Assembly: GCA_020852155.1 (NCBI GenBank)
Contig: JADZBJ010000257.1
Coordinates: 1-7,404, forward strand
Source of the DNA: Saprospiraceae bacterium
Lineage (GTDB): Bacteria > Bacteroidota > Bacteroidia > Chitinophagales > Saprospiraceae
Reading direction: 5' to 3'
Length of the DNA stretch: 7,404 bases
Shown: positions 1 to 5,535 of the stretch, piece by piece
How the letters are laid out: each line of letters begins with the position of its first letter
Position numbering within the stretch: position 1 is the stretch's first letter
The notes under the pieces: model-generated
The model's database searches: none
Seen by the model: the letters and a program-made list of their open reading frames with translations, nothing else
What the model was told of the DNA's origin: nothing
Program-made: the position numbers and the translations under genes

Positions 1-975
1 CAATTCGATAATAAAATCGCAGAAAAACTCCGCATAACCTGGGGCGTTCGCATGGAAAATTTCAGCCAGCGCCTTCAATCCATTGACTACACCAACGCGC
101 CTGTGGATGTGAATAAAACGGTGTTGAATATGCTGCCGTCGCTTAACCTGACGTACGCATTGAATGAAAAAAATCAACTGCGTTTCTCTGCATCGCAGAC
201 CGTTACTCGTCCTGAATTTCGTGAAATTGCGCCTTTCTCGTTTTACGATTTCAACCTGAACGCTGCCATTCTGGGTAACCCAAAACTGGAGCCAGGCAAA
301 ATTGCAAACATTGATTTGCGCTACGAACTTTATCCGGGTTCAAACCAGTTGTTTAGCGTCAGCGCATTTGCCAAGAAATTCGACAATCCGATTGAGTTTG
401 CGTTTTTCTCCCAGGGCGCGGGCACACGTACGTTTACGTTCCAGAACCTTCCTTCGGCTACGACCTATGGTGTCGAAACCGAAATTCGCAAAAACCTGGG
501 CTTCATCATTCCGAATGGCGAAAACTGGGTGGTGTTCTCCAACCTGGCAATACTGCACAGCAAACTTGATTTCAAAGGCATCGGCTACTACGACGCCAAA
601 CGTCCGCTGCAAGGCCAATCACCCTATGTGTTTAATGCCGGTTTGACCTATCAGGCTCCATTCGGGTTGAGCAGCACCGTTGTGTTCAACATGATCGGCG
701 ACCGCATCAGTCAGGTTGGTACTGCTGACCCAAACACCGGCGAAGGCTATGCCGATATTTACGAGCGCCGTCGTCAGTTGCTGGATCTGTCCGTTAGTCA
801 GCGCATTGCGCGTCGTGGCGAAGTGAAACTGACGTTCAGCGATCTACTTCGTCCGGATTTTATCTTCTATCAGGACAACAACCGCAACCACAAGTACGAC
901 GAAGCCAACGATAATATCATGCAGCGCGTGCATGTCGGCACAACAGCCAACCTGAGTTTCAGTTGGAAGTTTTGA
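1..975 (+). CDS. TonB-dependent outer-membrane receptor, C-terminal part (5' end outside the window)
   Basis: The reading frame is open from the first base, so the gene starts upstream; 324 residues and the TGA stop are visible. The visible part is the C-terminal half of a 22-strand beta-barrel receptor: alternating hydrophobic/polar strands, the segments LRITWGVRMEN (about residues 11-21 of the visible peptide), NMLPSLNLTYALNEKNQLRF, SQTVTRPEFREIAPF, and GNPKLEPGKIANIDLRYE followed by a strand reading FSVSAFAKKFDNPIE. These words are typical of Bacteroidota TonB-dependent receptors of the non-SusC kind. The last strand ends in SWKF, an aromatic C-terminus as expected for insertion by the BAM machinery. 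Such receptors import a bound ligand across the outer membrane using TonB/ExbBD energy; the ligand cannot be told from this part, and the plug domain and TonB box are not visible. The last 14 bases of the gene belong to a 32-bp direct repeat that recurs downstream. Confidence 0.93.
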   Translation, partial: QFDNKIAEKLRITWGVRMENFSQRLQSIDYTNAPVDVNKTVLNMLPSLNLTYALNEKNQLRFSASQTVTRPEFREIAPFSFYDFNLNAAILGNPKLEPGKIANIDLRYELYPGSNQLFSVSAFAKKFDNPIEFAFFSQGAGTRTFTFQNLPSATTYGVETEIRKNLGFIIPNGENWVVFSNLAILHSKLDFKGIGYYDAKRPLQGQSPYVFNAGLTYQAPFGLSSTVVFNMIGDRISQVGTADPNTGEGYADIYERRRQLLDLSVSQRIARRGEVKLTFSDLLRPDFIFYQDNNRNHKYDEANDNIMQRVHVGTTANLSFSWKF

Positions 976-1068
976 AAAGTTGAAGGTTGAAAAAAGTTGA
1001 AATTGTTGAAGGTTGAAGTTGTTGGAAGTTTTGAAAAGTTGAAGGTTGAAAAGTTGTTGAAAGTTGGG
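961..1068. repeat. C-free GTTGAA-word repeat tract overlapping the receptor stop codon
   Basis: These 108 bases contain no C. They consist of variants of GTTGAAGG, GTTGAA and AAGTTG. An exact 32-bp direct repeat lies at 962-993 and 1021-1052 (period 59 bp); its first copy includes the last 14 coding bases of the receptor, through the stop codon. No reading frame across it looks like a gene. Simple-word intergenic tracts like this are common in large Bacteroidota genomes; their function is unknown. Confidence 0.85.
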
Positions 1069-1099
1069 CGTTATCAGTGCTTTTTAGGACGACCATTTT

Positions 1100-1238
1100 C
1101 ATGATGAAATCGTTGTGAAAATTCATCATGTCATCACACTGACTTAGCAGTTTTAGATAATAATTTTTTGGATACAGATTTTATGACAGAGGTAAAACCC
1201 TCTGACTGACTGCCCACACGACGCAAGTTATGTGGGCA
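1100..1238. other. Cluster of three inverted repeats
   Basis: Three perfect dyads follow one another. CATGATGAA/TTCATCATG lies at 1100-1108 and 1122-1130 (9 bp, 13-nt loop). CAGAGG/CCTCTG lies at 1187-1192 and 1199-1204 (6 bp, 6-nt loop). TGCCCACA/TGTGGGCA lies at 1211-1218 and 1231-1238 (8 bp, 12-nt loop). None is followed by a T-run, so a simple intrinsic terminator is not evident. They could be 3'-UTR structures of the receptor mRNA, operators, or part of a small RNA. Confidence 0.4.
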
Positions 1239-1273
1239 ATTCGGTGTGAATGTGGGTGTGGGGAGTGTTTTAA

Positions 1274-1371
1274 ATCCGCGAAATCCGCGTTAGGAAAATC
1301 CGCGTAATCCGCGTTTAAAAATCCGCGAAATCCGTGTTCAAAAATCCGCGTAATCCGCGTTCAAATCTGCG
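1274..1371. repeat. Tandem array of paired ATCCGCG words, 23-24 bp period
   Basis: ATCCGCG or a one-base variant occurs nine times, starting at 1274, 1283, 1298, 1307, 1321, 1330, 1344, 1353 and 1365. Words come in pairs 9 bp apart, and pairs recur every 23-24 bp with A-rich linkers, giving four units and a degenerate half. The period is not a multiple of three and there is no matching gene, so the array is noncoding. The word resembles intergenic repeats seen in many large bacterial genomes. Confidence 0.85.
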
Positions 1372-1379
1372 GGAAATAG

Positions 1380-1452
1380 TAATCACCCAAATAACCAAAT
1401 CCCCAAATAACCAACTAACCAAATCCACAAATCCCCCCCCCAACTTAACCCT
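1380..1452. repeat. G-free AACCAAAT-word tract with a C9 homopolymer
   Basis: These 73 bases contain no G on the plus strand and are built from words such as AACCAAAT, CCCAAATAACC and AACTAACC. The run ends in nine C (1433-1441), a likely slippage and sequencing-error site. On the other strand it reads as a GGTTATTTGG-type repeat. No function is known to me. Confidence 0.75.
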
Positions 1453-1504
1453 GGCTTAATAAACACTTCAAAGACGCTTAATGCCGAATTTTTCATCCAG
1501 ACAC

Positions 1505-1522
1505 CAATGGATTTGACCATTG
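1505..1522. promoter_or_regulatory. Small inverted repeat upstream of the beta-helix gene
   Basis: CAATGG and CCATTG form a perfect 6-bp dyad around the spacer ATTTGA, about 125 bp before the start codon and about 30 bp before the promoter candidate. The position would suit a regulator site, but no regulator family is identified and a short dyad like this can occur by chance. Confidence 0.25.
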
Positions 1523-1550
1523 CAGCAGATTTATAATCAACCCAAAGTGG

Positions 1551-1579
1551 TTTTGACGACTCGCGTCTGTAAATCTTTG
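1551..1579 (+). promoter_or_regulatory. Weak Bacteroidota-type promoter candidate for the beta-helix gene
   Basis: TTTTG at 1551-1555 and AATCTTTG at 1572-1579 approximate the Bacteroidota -33 TTTG and -7 TAnnTTTG elements, with one mismatch in the -7 element and a 16-bp spacer, slightly short. It would give a leader of about 60 nt. The stretch 1571-1620 also contains AATC-type words that recur in Bacteroidota intergenic DNA, so the match may be accidental. Confidence 0.25.
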
Positions 1580-1647
1580 AAAATCAGGTAAATCAATCCT
1601 GGGAATCTTCAAAATCACTTAAAACAGGGTTTAACAAGGTCATTTCT

Positions 1648-3258
1648 ATGAAAAAAAATGCTATTCTCTTTTGGTCATTGTTTTGCTCAATGACATCACT
1701 TTTGGCACAAACAGTCATCCCGGTTTCGGGTGAAATCACTTCCAATACAACCTGGACCAAAAACAACACTTACCTGCTGACAGGTTTCGTGTACGTTGAA
1801 GACGGCGCCACTCTGACGATTCAGGCAGGTACAGTCGTTAAAGGCGACAAAGCCACCAAAGGCGCACTGATTGTTACACGTACTGGCAAAATCAATGCAC
1901 AGGGTACTGCCGATGAACCCATCGTATTCACATCAAACGAAACAGAACCTGATTATGGCGACTGGGGCGGTGTGATCATTCTGGGTAACGCGCCAACCAA
2001 CGCATCATCGGGCGGTAACGCCGGCGTTGGCGTTATCGAAGGCGGCGTGGATACACCTGAAGGCGACGGTCTGTATGGCGGTACCAATGCGGCCGATAAT
2101 TCAGGCGTATTCAGCTATGTTCGCATTGAATATCCAGGTATCGCCTTCCAGCCTAATAACGAAATCAATGGCTTGACGATGGGCGGCGTCGGTAACGGCA
2201 CCAAGATTGACCACGTACAAGTATCATACAGCGGCGACGATGCTTTTGAATGGTTTGGCGGTACTGTCAACTGCAAAAACCTGATCGCTTACCGTACTGT
2301 TGATGATGATTTTGATGCCGATTTCGGTTTTTCGGGTAATATCCAGTTTGCTTTCTCGGTACGCGACCCGGAAGTAGCGGACGTAAGCGGCTCGAATGGT
2401 TTTGAGGTGGACAACGACGGATCAGGCTCAACCACCACGCCCAAAACTCGCCCTACATTCTCGAATGTTACGATTATCGGCCCAAGCGGTGCAACTATTG
2501 CCGCTGATTACAAGCGCGCTGCACACCTGCGCCGTAACTGCGAAGTTGGTATCTATAATTCTCTGTTGATTGGTAACTATCCGGTAGGTCTGTTCATTGA
2601 CGGCGCAGCGACAGTTGCCAATGCCCAAGGCGGATTACTGGAAGTAAAAAACACCCTGGTAGCCGGACCGACAGAACTCTTGAAAACAACAGATGCCGCT
2701 TTCAACATTGCTGACTGGTACGGTACTTCTGGCTGGGGCAATGCCACTTCCGCAAATACAGCCGGCGCTATGTTGACCAACCCTTTCAACCTGGATGCGC
2801 CGAATGCATTCCCGTTGAGCGGTTCGCCAGCGTTGAGCGGCGCTGCTTTCTCAGCGGCTCGCCTGTCTAACGCCTTTTTTACGCCAACTACTTATATCGG
2901 CGCATTTGGCGGCGTTAATACGGACTGGACTTGCCGCTGGGCAAAGTTCCTGACTGTTAGTACGGCTTGCACAACGGATACTGATGAGGCGAATAGCAAC
3001 ATCACGGAGGCGCAGTTACTGCCTACGGTCGTGAGCGACGAAGCAACGCTAAATCTTTCGCTGGCACAATCGGCTGATGTACGCATTGATCTGCTCGGTC
3101 TTAATGGCCAATACCTCGGCCAGTTGAGCAGCATCAATGGATTCAGTGGCGAGCAATCAGTTGGTATCCATGTTGCACAATTTGACAACGGACTTTATTT
3201 CCTGCGCATTCAGGCCGGCGCTGCTGTCAAAGTGGTGAAGATGATTGTGGCACATTGA
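1648..3258 (+). CDS. Secreted beta-helix-like protein with C-terminal T9SS type A sorting domain
   Basis: 536 residues. Residues 1-20 are a Sec signal peptide (MKK, hydrophobic core, LLA before Q21). The next part has right-handed beta-helix-like turns: TYLLTGFVYVEDGATLTIQA (41-60), GTVVKGDK, then KINAQGTADEPIVFTS (81-96) and GDWGGVIILGNAP (104-116). Distinct later segments are GDDAFEWFGG (196-205) and the acidic DDDFDAD (219-225), which might bind metal (inference). Residues 457-536 form a T9SS C-terminal domain: a beta-rich segment with IDLLGLNGQYLG, then FDNGLYFLRI and the final VKVVKMIVAH. The protein should cross the inner membrane by Sec and the outer membrane by T9SS, ending on the surface or released. 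The central architecture recurs in Bacteroidota secreted proteins of unknown function; enzyme activity cannot be assigned. The ATG at 1648 is supported by the signal peptide and AAGGT at 1636-1640. A strong hairpin follows the stop. Confidence 0.87.
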   Translation: MKKNAILFWSLFCSMTSLLAQTVIPVSGEITSNTTWTKNNTYLLTGFVYVEDGATLTIQAGTVVKGDKATKGALIVTRTGKINAQGTADEPIVFTSNETEPDYGDWGGVIILGNAPTNASSGGNAGVGVIEGGVDTPEGDGLYGGTNAADNSGVFSYVRIEYPGIAFQPNNEINGLTMGGVGNGTKIDHVQVSYSGDDAFEWFGGTVNCKNLIAYRTVDDDFDADFGFSGNIQFAFSVRDPEVADVSGSNGFEVDNDGSGSTTTPKTRPTFSNVTIIGPSGATIAADYKRAAHLRRNCEVGIYNSLLIGNYPVGLFIDGAATVANAQGGLLEVKNTLVAGPTELLKTTDAAFNIADWYGTSGWGNATSANTAGAMLTNPFNLDAPNAFPLSGSPALSGAAFSAARLSNAFFTPTTYIGAFGGVNTDWTCRWAKFLTVSTACTTDTDEANSNITEAQLLPTVVSDEATLNLSLAQSADVRIDLLGLNGQYLGQLSSINGFSGEQSVGIHVAQFDNGLYFLRIQAGAAVKVVKMIVAH

Positions 3259-3285
3259 ATTTAAGCAACATTACGCATACACCTT

Positions 3286-3330
3286 ACGCTTCCGAAACTT
3301 TTAAAGTTTCGGAAGCGTATTTGTATTTAT
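3286..3330 (+). terminator. Intrinsic terminator-like hairpin after the beta-helix gene
   Basis: ACGCTTCCGAAACTTT at 3286-3301 is perfectly complementary to 3303-3318, giving a 16-bp inverted repeat around one central base (in RNA a somewhat shorter stem with a small loop). It starts 28 bp after the stop codon at 3258 and is followed by the T-rich ATTTGTATTTAT. It probably ends transcription of the beta-helix gene. The opposite side lacks a U-run, so it is a weaker terminator for the minus-strand genes. Confidence 0.7.
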
Positions 3331-3343
3331 GATTAACCGCTAA

Positions 3344-3520
3344 TGACCTCGAAGAGGTCAAAGGTTTATAGAAACCGCAATTCCCTGTGTTACTTCGACC
3401 TCGGAGAGGTCGCAGATTTGTATCATTTGCCACACCATTGCAACATGCTGCGACCTCTCCGAGGTCGGAGATGTCTGATAATCAATGATTTGCTATAAAC
3501 GTTCGACCTCTCCGAGGTCG
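3344..3520. repeat. Four 17-bp palindromes in nested inverted arrangement (REP/BIME-like)
   Basis: Palindromes with arms (Y)GACCTC/GAGGTC(R) and a 3-nt centre lie at 3344-3360, 3396-3412, 3451-3467 and 3504-3520, with start-to-start spacing of 52, 55 and 53 bp. The centres are GAA, GGA, TCC and TCC, so copies 1 and 2 point right and copies 3 and 4 point left. Copies 2 and 3 share extra CAG/CTG bases, making a perfect 20-bp inverted repeat (3396-3415 with 3448-3467). Copy 1 and inverted copy 4 share the flanking word GTTTATAG on their inner side. The arrangement is thus 1-2-2'-1', like REP clusters (BIMEs). The last copy lies 11 bp beyond the truC stop codon. No RAYT transposase is in the window. 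Confidence 0.85.
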
Positions 3521-3531
3521 TTTGAAGGCGG

Positions 3532-4239
3532 CTAGATAGCCGGCATAAATGGTTTTAATTCCAGGAGTTCCAGTGTTTGATCAAATTCCGCATCAACCGG
3601 GGCGCTTATGCCCACCATTTGTTGAGTAAATGGATGCCTGAATTCGAGCCGATGTGCATGGAGAAACATTCGTTTTAGCAAAAACACATCCCGAAAATAG
3701 TGGTTTTGCTTGACATCCCCGTGGCGTTGATCGTTGATAATCGGGTAATTCAGGTGGGCAAAATGCTTTCTAATCTGATGCCGCCGACCAGTTTCCAGTT
3801 GCGCTTCAATAAGCGAAAAACGCGCTGTTTTATAGCGTAAACCGATGGCAGCCTCTATTTCAGATGATCCTAAACGCGTAAAATGCGTGATGGCCTGTAA
3901 GTGCCCTTTTCCAGAGTCAGGATCGGCGAGTGCATAATCAATGGTGCCGTTTTCAGGCGGCCAGCCACGTACGATGGCTATGTATTTTTTTACCACCGAT
4001 TTATCCATCATTTGCTCGCCCATCTGACTGGCGGCTTCTGCCGATTTTCCGATAATAACCACACCTGAAGTAGCCCTGTCGAGGCGATGTATCGGAAATA
4101 TGCGTTGATCCAGTTGATCGCGCAGCAATTGAACCACAAAAACGGTGTCTTCACTGATGCGTGTGCGGTGCATCAAAATGCCGGGCGGCTTATTGATGGC
4201 GACGAAATGTTCGTCTTCGAATAGAATGGGAAATGTCAT
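3532..4239 (-). CDS. truC: tRNA pseudouridine synthase C (tRNA pseudouridine-65 synthase)
   Basis: 235 residues of the RluA superfamily. In order: ILFEDEHFVAINKPPGILMHR near the N-terminus (NKPPG at 16-20), HRLDRATSGV with catalytic Asp54, KKYIAIVRGW (84-93) with the conserved Tyr, TGRRHQIRKH (150-159) and a C-terminal RMFLHAHRLEFRHP. The N-terminal layout, the RDQ...F..HRLDR spacing and the absence of an S4 domain match Escherichia coli TruC, as I remember it (about 260 residues), better than RluA, RluC or RluD. TruC isomerises U65 in the T-stem region of certain tRNAs. The chosen ATG at 4239 has GGAAAGG six bases upstream and aligns with the start of E. coli TruC. The ATG at 4245 overlaps the upstream TGA as ATGA and is an alternative; a TTG at 4254 is less likely. 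It is the second gene of a unit with the DUF1028 gene and is probably translationally coupled to it. Confidence 0.9.
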   Translation of the reverse strand: MTFPILFEDEHFVAINKPPGILMHRTRISEDTVFVVQLLRDQLDQRIFPIHRLDRATSGVVIIGKSAEAASQMGEQMMDKSVVKKYIAIVRGWPPENGTIDYALADPDSGKGHLQAITHFTRLGSSEIEAAIGLRYKTARFSLIEAQLETGRRHQIRKHFAHLNYPIINDQRHGDVKQNHYFRDVFLLKRMFLHAHRLEFRHPFTQQMVGISAPVDAEFDQTLELLELKPFMPAI

Positions 4240-4241
4240 AT

Positions 4242-5243
4242 TCATCCTTTCCAAACCAAACGTCCGCTGCCAACGCCTCCATTTTTATATAAAACCCTGA
4301 CGAAATACACGCCGCTGTTCAGTCCGGGCGTCAGGCGGTTTACGCCTTGTTTCAGCGCGGTCGTAAACAACGTTTTACCTGTGGCGTCTGTCAATTCCAG
4401 TTGTCCTTCTGTGTCGTCAAGCGCAATCTCAAAAAAGCCGCTGGCCGGGTTAGGCGATATTTTTAATGCCGTTATCGCTGGCGTCGGATGAACATTGACA
4501 CTGGCTTTCCAGGCGTTGTACAAACTTTGCAATGAGTCAATAGGCTCCTGACCGGTGGGCAGCGATGGAACGTTCAAGTCCAGGCTCAGGCTGTCGGGAT
4601 GATCGTTGGTTTTAGCCACGCGAAGAAACGCCGACAAAGACGAAGTGCCGTTGGGTAGGCAACGCGTATCTGCCCCCGGGACATTTGCGCCTTGTAATGC
4701 CGCCATTAAACGGTCAGATAAAGTCCCGGTAGCAGTCAGAAAACGCGCCTCGATACTATCCAGAATTTCCGGGCCTAAAAGGATGTTACCCTGAATGGAA
4801 TAGATGGTTCCCAGGCGATGCCCTTTCCAGTTGTAGCAGTTAGTGCCCGTAAATGCTGCGCTGCGAGGTTGACCCTGCGGACCAAAATCCACGATGCCAT
4901 ATTGGCGTGTTTGCGCGCTGATGGGGCCTTGCACGTCATTTTGTTTGAGCCAGGTGATGATTTCGCTGGGCGACAAGCCTTCAACCATTTTTTGGTGGGC
5001 GTTGTTTTGGTTGGTGGCTGTCCAGGAAGCCTGTGTATGAATAGCGCCCTTGCCCGGAATGATGTCGCTAATAATAATAGCGCCGCCGCTTCCGGGGAAG
5101 CTGTTATTGTCGAGACAACTCGCCCCGGCACTGCCGATTTCGCCCGTCAGCGTGTCTAATGCTACAATGGAAAATGTATCCTGAGCCTGGATATTTTGAC
5201 ACATCAGCCAGAGTGTCAGTGCCAAAAGTGTAGTTCTGTTCAT
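4242..5243 (-). CDS. Secreted DUF1028 (Ntn-hydrolase-like) protein with C-terminal T9SS sorting domain
   Basis: 333 residues. A Sec signal peptide (MNRTTLLALTLW..., cleavage after A20) leads into a DUF1028 domain of about residues 22-230. Family words are DTFSIVALDTLTGEIGSAGA (22-41), HTQASW (69-74), RQYGIVD (113-119), TGTNCYNWKGH (132-142), QGNILLGP (151-158) and GADTRC (190-195). DUF1028 proteins are predicted from structure to resemble Ntn-hydrolases; I know of no established substrate. Residues about 262-333 form a T9SS domain: ISPNPASG, LELTDATGKTLFT, then LNSGVYFVRVLYKNG and a basic end. The protein should therefore act at the cell surface or outside the cell. The ATG at 5243 is preferred over the TTG at 5276 because it places the signal peptide at the N-terminus. 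The stop TGA overlaps a possible truC ATG. Pairing with a tRNA modification gene looks like operon placement, not shared function. Confidence 0.87.
   Translation of the reverse strand: MNRTTLLALTLWLMCQNIQAQDTFSIVALDTLTGEIGSAGASCLDNNSFPGSGGAIIISDIIPGKGAIHTQASWTATNQNNAHQKMVEGLSPSEIITWLKQNDVQGPISAQTRQYGIVDFGPQGQPRSAAFTGTNCYNWKGHRLGTIYSIQGNILLGPEILDSIEARFLTATGTLSDRLMAALQGANVPGADTRCLPNGTSSLSAFLRVAKTNDHPDSLSLDLNVPSLPTGQEPIDSLQSLYNAWKASVNVHPTPAITALKISPNPASGFFEIALDDTEGQLELTDATGKTLFTTALKQGVNRLTPGLNSGVYFVRVLYKNGGVGSGRLVWKG
4246..4252 (-). promoter_or_regulatory. Ribosome binding site that decides the truC start
   Basis: On the minus strand GGAAAGG lies inside the last codons of the DUF1028 gene, six bases before the ATG at 4239 and directly against the ATG at 4245. 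The spacing favours 4239. It is a stronger Shine-Dalgarno site than those of the neighbours, which suits an internal gene of an operon. Confidence 0.5.
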
Positions 5244-5339
5244 ATAATGAGTGATGATAAGGCTTCCGAGCCTCAAAATTAGTGCAAGTCCGCCAAAGGT
5301 TCAGGACACTTGCTGAAAACTGCAAACTGGTTGCAAAAT

Positions 5340-5347
5340 CAAAATTA
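5340..5347 (-). promoter_or_regulatory. Candidate -7 element for the DUF1028-truC unit
   Basis: On the minus strand this reads TAATTTTG, an exact fit to the Bacteroidota -7 consensus TAnnTTTG. It would give a leader of about 90 nt. A second fit, TATTTTTG, lies at 5362-5369. The stretch is so AT-rich that chance matches are expected, and no well-placed -33 TTTG is visible. Confidence 0.33.
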
Positions 5348-5491
5348 TATATTATTTATTTCAAAAATAATTAATGATATTTTACATGTGGCTAATGTTG
5401 GTTATGAAAAATTGGTATGTAACAAATGGATATAGTGATAAATATCAACTTTTGTTGTGATGATACTGACCAACAACTCTATATACTTCGC

Positions 5492-5499
5492 TACTTTTG
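5492..5499 (+). promoter_or_regulatory. Bacteroidota -7 promoter element of hpd
   Basis: TACTTTTG fits TAnnTTTG exactly and is followed by CGGCC, a context often seen just before the transcription start in Bacteroidota. It lies 36 bp before the hpd ATG, giving a leader of roughly 30 nt. No clear -33 TTTG is at the usual distance, so the promoter may be weak or need an activator. Confidence 0.68.
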
Positions 5500-5535
5500 C
5501 GGCCTGATTTAAACGAATTCTCCTCTTCGTCAAAA

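Larger units (their letters stand above)
976..1647. other. 672-bp intergenic region without a gene
   Basis: No credible coding region or RNA gene was found between the receptor and the beta-helix protein. In order the gap holds the C-free tract (to 1068), a cluster of three dyads (1100-1238), the ATCCGCG array (1274-1371), a G-free tract ending in nine C (1380-1452), and about 195 bp of ordinary sequence before the next start codon with a small inverted repeat and a weak promoter candidate. Its length suggests that the two flanking genes are transcribed separately. Confidence 0.7.
5244..5535. other. AT-rich divergent intergenic region (DUF1028 / hpd)
   Basis: This 292-bp gap separates two divergent transcription units. 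It has no coding potential and, unlike the other gaps of the window, no word-type repeat array. Its centre (about 5338-5450) is very AT-rich and includes an AT-only 7-bp dyad at 5351-5357 and 5365-5371. It should hold the promoters for both sides, listed separately. Confidence 0.6.

Noticed and set aside
3286..3318. Bidirectional terminator for truC as well
   Set aside because: The minus-strand side has no U-run after the stem, and the hairpin lies more than 200 bp beyond the truC stop, so only the plus-strand role is supported.
3344..3520. CRISPR-like array: four 17-bp repeats with 35-38 nt spacers
   Set aside because: The repeats are full palindromes of only 17 bp, copies alternate in orientation, the spacers share GTTTATAG and CAG/CTG words, and there are no cas genes. 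A REP/BIME-like cluster explains it better.
4254..5276. Longer forms of truC (TTG at 4254) and of the DUF1028 protein (TTG at 5276)
   Set aside because: For DUF1028 the extension puts 11 residues before a proper signal peptide. For truC it extends past the N-terminus expected from E. coli TruC and moves the start into the Shine-Dalgarno site.
5497..5535. Extension of hpd to a TTG at 5497
   Set aside because: The TTG is the end of the -7 promoter element, so it would lie upstream of the transcript start.
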